Source of the DNA: Chloroflexota bacterium
GTDB taxonomy: Bacteria > Chloroflexota > UBA4733
DNA: 8,813 nucleotides
Reading direction: 5' to 3'
Assembly: GCA_025980355.1 (NCBI GenBank)
Contig: JAICXR010000106.1
Coordinates: 1 to 8,813 of the forward strand
The notes under the pieces are model-generated. The model ran no database searches, was not told the origin of the DNA, and saw nothing but the letters and a program-made list of their open reading frames with translations. Made by a program: the position numbers and the translations under genes. How positions within the stretch are numbered: position 1 is the stretch's first letter; each line of letters opens with the position of its first letter. Below, one piece after another: positions 5,637 to 8,813 of this stretch.

Positions 5637-7187
5637 CTAGTGAATCTGGGCAAGAATCCCTTCGACGGCCTGCTTGGCATTGGTGAGGCCCGTTTGTACG
5701 CTGATCTTCCCCGCCCAGACGTCCTTCATGGCATTGTCCATCGCCGTACTGATGGTTCCATAGTCAATGAAGAGATGGTTCACGCTCTCCTGGCCGTGAC
5801 TGAGGCCGCCTTGGGCAACCTGGATGATGTCGGCCTGCGACATGCCGGTCGACGCCATTAGATTTTTCGACCATTCGTCGTAGAGGTCTGATCGCGCCGG
5901 CTGGGCGCTGACGTTGTTGATGTAATCCCGACTGCCGTCCTTGCTGATGAGGTACGTCACCAGCTGCCAGGCGCCATCTTTGATCTTACTGTTCGTGGCG
6001 ACCATCCAGGGATCGGTATACTGGTGATCCTTGTTGCTCTTGATCGCCGGCATCGGTGCGATACCCCACTGAAATTTGAGGCTCCCGTCGTCAACCAGCT
6101 TCTTGTTGTTCCAGGTATCCCAGCCGCCATTCGTGTAAAAGGCGACGCCATTGTCTTTGAAGGAGCGGGCCTTCTGTCCATTCTGCGGATAGATGCCCTC
6201 TTTGGTGGTCGTATCGTAGGCCTTCTGGACCGCGTCGACCACGCCCGGACTGGTCAGGTTGGTTGTCGTCGCTTTCCCGGTCTCGTAATGTTCCTTGGTC
6301 CATGGGTCTGCGCCGTTGAGGTAGGCGAGGTTGGTGACATCGGTGGTGACGAAGGTAGCGAAGACCGACGAGTTTGGCGGGTTGGCTCGGGTCATCTTCT
6401 TGCCGTCCTCGACGGCGGTGTCCCAGGTCCACGTGGAGTTGTCCCAGTTCGGACCCGGCGGCTCCAGTCCTGCCTGCTTGAACAGGTCGCGGTTGTAGTA
6501 GGTGTAGGAGCCGATCGATAGGAAGGGCATGCCGTAGATCTTGCCGCCGATCGTATAGATATCGCTCACCCCCTTGACGTACGCACTGAGATCAATATGA
6601 TCTTTAGCAACGAGCGGCGTGAGATCAAGGATCATGCCCTTATACAGGAAGTCCCGGAAGCCATCGGAGCCCCAGTGTGCCCAGACATCTGCCGGGGTGT
6701 CGGCCGCGAAGAGCGTGAACAGCTTCGTGTCGAAGTCAGCCCCGCCGTTACTCGGGATGGGTACCACACTCACCTTGCCGTTGGTCGCCTTCTCGAAGTT
6801 GGGCACGGCGACCTTGGTGATCCAGTCTACCTCGGCCTTGGTGGATCGCATCATCCAGTAAACCGCCGAGCCGGCCTTGACCGGGATGACGGTCGCGGAA
6901 ACCGCGGCAGTGCTCGCCGGCTGCGCCGCGACGGTCGTCGCGGCTGTGGTGACCTTGGCGCTGGCGGCGGTCGTGACCTGGGTGCTGGCCGCCGTCGCCG
7001 TTGTCGTCACGGCCGCCGCGACCGACGTGCTCGTACCTGTCGTGGCGCTCGACACGGCGGTGTTCGCGCCGCAGGCGGCGAGCAGGCTCCCGGCGACCAC
7101 ACTTCCGCTCGCGACCGCACCCAGGCGGAGCAACGTCCGCCGGGCGATTCGTTGCCGGGTAGCTTCGGAAGAGGACATGCGTTCCAT
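5637..7187 (-). CDS. Sugar ABC transporter substrate-binding lipoprotein (CUT1/SBP_bac_1 type)
   Basis: Extracytoplasmic solute-binding lipoprotein, 516 residues from ATG 7187. The N-terminus has a Tat-like twin arginine ('ARRTLLRLG', Arg16-Arg17), a hydrophobic stretch, and lipobox 'LLAAC' with Cys39 as the lipidated residue. Residues 40-100 form a Thr/Ala/Ser/Val-rich low-complexity linker, then the binding domain: 'FEKATNGKVSVVPIP', 'DTKLFTLFAADTPADVWAHW', 'YTIGGKIYGMPFLSIGSYTY' followed by 'YNRDLFKQAGLEPP', 'FYTNGGWDTWNN', 'APMPAI', 'QLVTYLISKDGSRDYIN'. These blocks are typical of CUT1 oligosaccharide-binding proteins. The ATG at 7187 is preceded by AAAGGTG; ATG 7178 is an alternative. 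A frame open to 7325 is rejected as start because it would bury the signal peptide. No permease or ATPase gene is adjacent, so it must use components encoded elsewhere. Its G+C looks lower than in the sulfatases. The ligand is presumably a glycan of this cluster (inference). Confidence 0.92.
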   Translation of the reverse strand: MERMSSSEATRQRIARRTLLRLGAVASGSVVAGSLLAACGANTAVSSATTGTSTSVAAAVTTTATAASTQVTTAASAKVTTAATTVAAQPASTAAVSATVIPVKAGSAVYWMMRSTKAEVDWITKVAVPNFEKATNGKVSVVPIPSNGGADFDTKLFTLFAADTPADVWAHWGSDGFRDFLYKGMILDLTPLVAKDHIDLSAYVKGVSDIYTIGGKIYGMPFLSIGSYTYYNRDLFKQAGLEPPGPNWDNSTWTWDTAVEDGKKMTRANPPNSSVFATFVTTDVTNLAYLNGADPWTKEHYETGKATTTNLTSPGVVDAVQKAYDTTTKEGIYPQNGQKARSFKDNGVAFYTNGGWDTWNNKKLVDDGSLKFQWGIAPMPAIKSNKDHQYTDPWMVATNSKIKDGAWQLVTYLISKDGSRDYINNVSAQPARSDLYDEWSKNLMASTGMSQADIIQVAQGGLSHGQESVNHLFIDYGTISTAMDNAMKDVWAGKISVQTGLTNAKQAVEGILAQIH

Positions 7188-7244
7188 GGTCGTCGTACAC
7201 CTTTCTCGCTTCGGGAACCAGAAACTGCGGCGTGACCCCACAAT

Positions 7245-7254
7245 GCCACGTGGC
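7245..7254. promoter_or_regulatory. CACGTG-centred palindrome at the predicted transcription start
   Basis: GCCACGTGGC is a perfect ten-base palindrome just downstream of the candidate -10 box of the lipoprotein gene, covering the expected start of transcription near 7252. This is a usual place for a repressor operator in sugar-uptake genes. Its short length in GC-rich DNA keeps confidence low. Confidence 0.35.
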
Positions 7255-7258
7255 GGCG

Positions 7259-7287
7259 AGTATATTGTTGGACCGCCGGAATGGAAA
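7259..7287 (-). promoter_or_regulatory. Candidate sigma-70-type promoter of the lipoprotein gene
   Basis: On the minus strand TTTCCA (7287-7282, four of six matches to TTGACA) and TATACT (7264-7259, five of six to TATAAT) are separated by exactly 17 bases. The predicted start near 7252 gives a leader of about 65 bases before ATG 7187. It sits in the 193-base spacer after sulfatase C, which otherwise shows no gene. Confidence 0.55.
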
Positions 7288-7380
7288 GGCAATCGACGAT
7301 AATGACGGCGCGACCTCGTGGCCATGCATCCTTTTGGTTGGCGAGTAGGGACGGCACAACGTCGGCAGACGATCGGTAAG

Positions 7381-8813
7381 CTACCAGTACGCCTCGCGTG
7401 CCTGCGAGCGGTCCTCCGTCGCCACCAGCACGTCGAGCAGCAGTTCCTGCAGCTCCGTGCGCGTTTTGCGGCGGCAGGGGGCGTCCCAAAGGTTGTGCAG
7501 CTCTTGCGGGTCGGCCGCGAGATCGTAGAGTTCGCCGGCGCGGGGGCGGTCCGTCGCGGGCGGGCCGTGATGGACGACCAGCTTGTAGCGGTCGTGGCGT
7601 AGCATCGTCATGAACACCGGCGGGTCGTAGGGATGGCCGCTGTTGCGGTACTCGCAGAGCGCCCAGTCGCGCGTCCAGCCGCCCTCGCCTCGAGCGAGCG
7701 GCAAGAGGCTCTGGCCCTGGCTGCGCGGCAATGCCGGCACGCCGGCCGCCTCCAACACGGTCGGGCAGAGGTCCAACCACTGCACCAGCTCGTTGCGGCG
7801 CTCGCCGGCGGGTAGCCGGCCCGGCCAGCGCAGGATTAGCGGCACCCGCACCGCGCCTTCGAACAGCATCGGCCCCTTGAGCAGCAAGCCGTGGTCACCG
7901 AGCATTTCGCCGTGATCGCTGGTGAAGATCACCAGGGTGTTGTCGCGCAGGCCGAGGTCGTCCAAAGTTGCCAGGATGCGATGCACCTCGTCATCGATCA
8001 GCGACACCATGGCGTAGTAGGCGGCGCGCACTTGCCGGATCTCGTCGTCGGAATGGCCGGCGAAGCCGCGGGCGTGGCCGGCATAGCTCTCCCGCGACGC
8101 TTCCTCGAGGATCGGCGGCTTGTCGGCGAGGTCGGCGGGGCCGCCGATCGGCGGCGGCAGGGTGGCCGGATCGTAGCGGTCGAGGTACTCCTGCGGCGCG
8201 GTGAACGGATGGTGGGGGTCGAAGAAGTTCGCCATGTAGAAGAACGGCTTGCCGGCGTCACGCCCCCGGCGCAGGAAGTCGATCGTCTCCTCGCCGACCC
8301 AATGGCTGTAGTGGTATGCCGTTGGCATGCGGTCGATGTGCGCAACGGCATGCCCGCTGCGTCCGGGCCCGCGTTCCATGGCCGCGGCATAGAGGTCCGG
8401 CCGAGTGGCTTCCAGCCAGCGGTGGTAGGCGTTCTGCGGCGAGCCGTGCGACGGGTCGTGGGCCCACTGGAAAACGCGGAAGCCGTCGTCGTGCCGCGGC
8501 TCGGTCCGCCCATCGAAGCAGGCCGCCAGGTGCATCTTGCCGGCCAGGCCACAGTCGTAGCCGGCGCCGGCCAGCGCCTGGGGGAAGAGTTGTTCGTGCG
8601 CCGGCAGCGCGACCCCGTTCGCCCACAGGCCGTGGGCATGGACGTACCGCCCGGTCAGCAGGCTGGCGCGGGAGGGGGCGCAGACGGGGTTCTGCACGTA
8701 GCACCGCTCGAACAGCACGCCGCCCGCCGCCAGCGCGTCGATGGCCGGCGTCTGGATGTGGCGATTGCCAGAGCAACCCAGGGCATCGTAGCGCTGCTGG
8801 TCGGTGCAGAGGA
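7381..8813 (-). CDS. Type I (formylglycine) sulfatase C, 5' end beyond window
   Basis: The frame is open from the right edge to TAG 7383-7381, showing 476 residues. The first visible residues 'LCTDQQRYDALGCSGN' are the first catalytic motif, so probably only about ten N-terminal residues are outside, unless there is a signal peptide. A GTG at 8718 is an internal codon, since the homologous motif lies before it. Visible motifs (numbering from the first complete codon): Asp4-Gln5, Cys44 in 'CAPSR' (formylglycine site) and Arg48, 'GKMHL' (91-95), 'DPHHPF' (198-203), Asp299-His300 in 'FTSDHGEMLGDHG', Lys312 in 'LLKG', and C-terminal 'LYDLAADPQELHNLWD'. It is strongly similar to sulfatase A ('VLFERCYV.NPVC.PSRAS', 'NTLVIFT.DHGEMLGDHGL') and the two are probably paralogues. 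Its stop is 193 bases before the lipoprotein gene, which has its own candidate promoter. Sulfatase family certain, substrate unknown. Confidence 0.94.
   Translation of the reverse strand, partial: LCTDQQRYDALGCSGNRHIQTPAIDALAAGGVLFERCYVQNPVCAPSRASLLTGRYVHAHGLWANGVALPAHEQLFPQALAGAGYDCGLAGKMHLAACFDGRTEPRHDDGFRVFQWAHDPSHGSPQNAYHRWLEATRPDLYAAAMERGPGRSGHAVAHIDRMPTAYHYSHWVGEETIDFLRRGRDAGKPFFYMANFFDPHHPFTAPQEYLDRYDPATLPPPIGGPADLADKPPILEEASRESYAGHARGFAGHSDDEIRQVRAAYYAMVSLIDDEVHRILATLDDLGLRDNTLVIFTSDHGEMLGDHGLLLKGPMLFEGAVRVPLILRWPGRLPAGERRNELVQWLDLCPTVLEAAGVPALPRSQGQSLLPLARGEGGWTRDWALCEYRNSGHPYDPPVFMTMLRHDRYKLVVHHGPPATDRPRAGELYDLAADPQELHNLWDAPCRRKTRTELQELLLDVLVATEDRSQAREAYW

Noticed and set aside
7188..7325. 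Upstream start for the lipoprotein at 7325
   Set aside because: It would add 46 residues before the twin-arginine/lipobox signal and overlap the candidate promoter; signal peptides must be N-terminal.
8719..8813. Starting sulfatase C at the GTG at 8718
   Set aside because: The same frame is open to the edge and encodes the conserved 'TDQQRYDALGC' metal-binding segment before that point.
1..8813. CRISPR arrays, tRNA or rRNA genes, transposases
   Set aside because: I saw no regularly spaced repeats, no cloverleaf-like or rRNA-like segments, and no transposase motifs on either strand.

Overview
The window is a GC-rich bacterial accessory region whose recognisable genes nearly all read on the minus strand. 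They form a glycan-desulfation and glycosidase cluster. The style suggests a Chloroflexota bacterium (Thermomicrobia or Caldilineae type): several cytoplasmic-type sulfatases, a Tat-type lipoprotein binding protein with a 'LLAAC' lipobox and an Ala/Thr linker, a GtaA/DUF4965-type 'glutaminase' remnant, and a GC-rich palindromic repeat between genes. This placement is inference; no rRNA or marker gene is present.

Reading in the direction of transcription (right to left): a type I sulfatase (C) enters from the right edge and stops at 7381. A 193-base spacer follows, with a plausible promoter and a CACGTG-centred palindrome, then a CUT1-type sugar ABC transporter substrate-binding lipoprotein (7187-5637) without its permeases. 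From 5636 to 5122 lies a gene-poor stretch holding a small plus-strand ribbon-helix-helix/antitoxin-like ORF, probably degenerate. Next comes a 344-base pseudogene in which the start and end of a GtaA/DUF4965-type protein are fused out of frame (5121-4778). Nine bases later starts a small SAM methyltransferase-like gene (4769-4272), followed by sulfatase B (4234-2657), sulfatase A (2651-1152) and a GH51 alpha-L-arabinofuranosidase (1108 off the left edge). The genes from 4769 to 1 are tightly spaced (37, 5 and 43 bases) and look like one operon.

All three sulfatases keep the formylglycine cysteine motif (CMPSR, CSPAR, CAPSR) and the metal-binding Asp-Gln and Asp-His pairs. A and B start almost at their first catalytic motif and have no signal peptide; the GH51 enzyme has none either. 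The simplest model is that sulfated oligosaccharides, possibly arabinose-containing, are bound outside by the lipoprotein, imported by an ABC transporter encoded elsewhere, and then desulfated and cut in the cytoplasm.

The most unusual points are the gutted GtaA-family gene at the operon head, and a palindromic repeat of about 106 bases at the B/A junction. That repeat supplies the last 32 residues of sulfatase B and the ribosome-binding region of sulfatase A. I see no convincing wholly new system; the components belong to recognisable families, but their combination and scars are worth checking.
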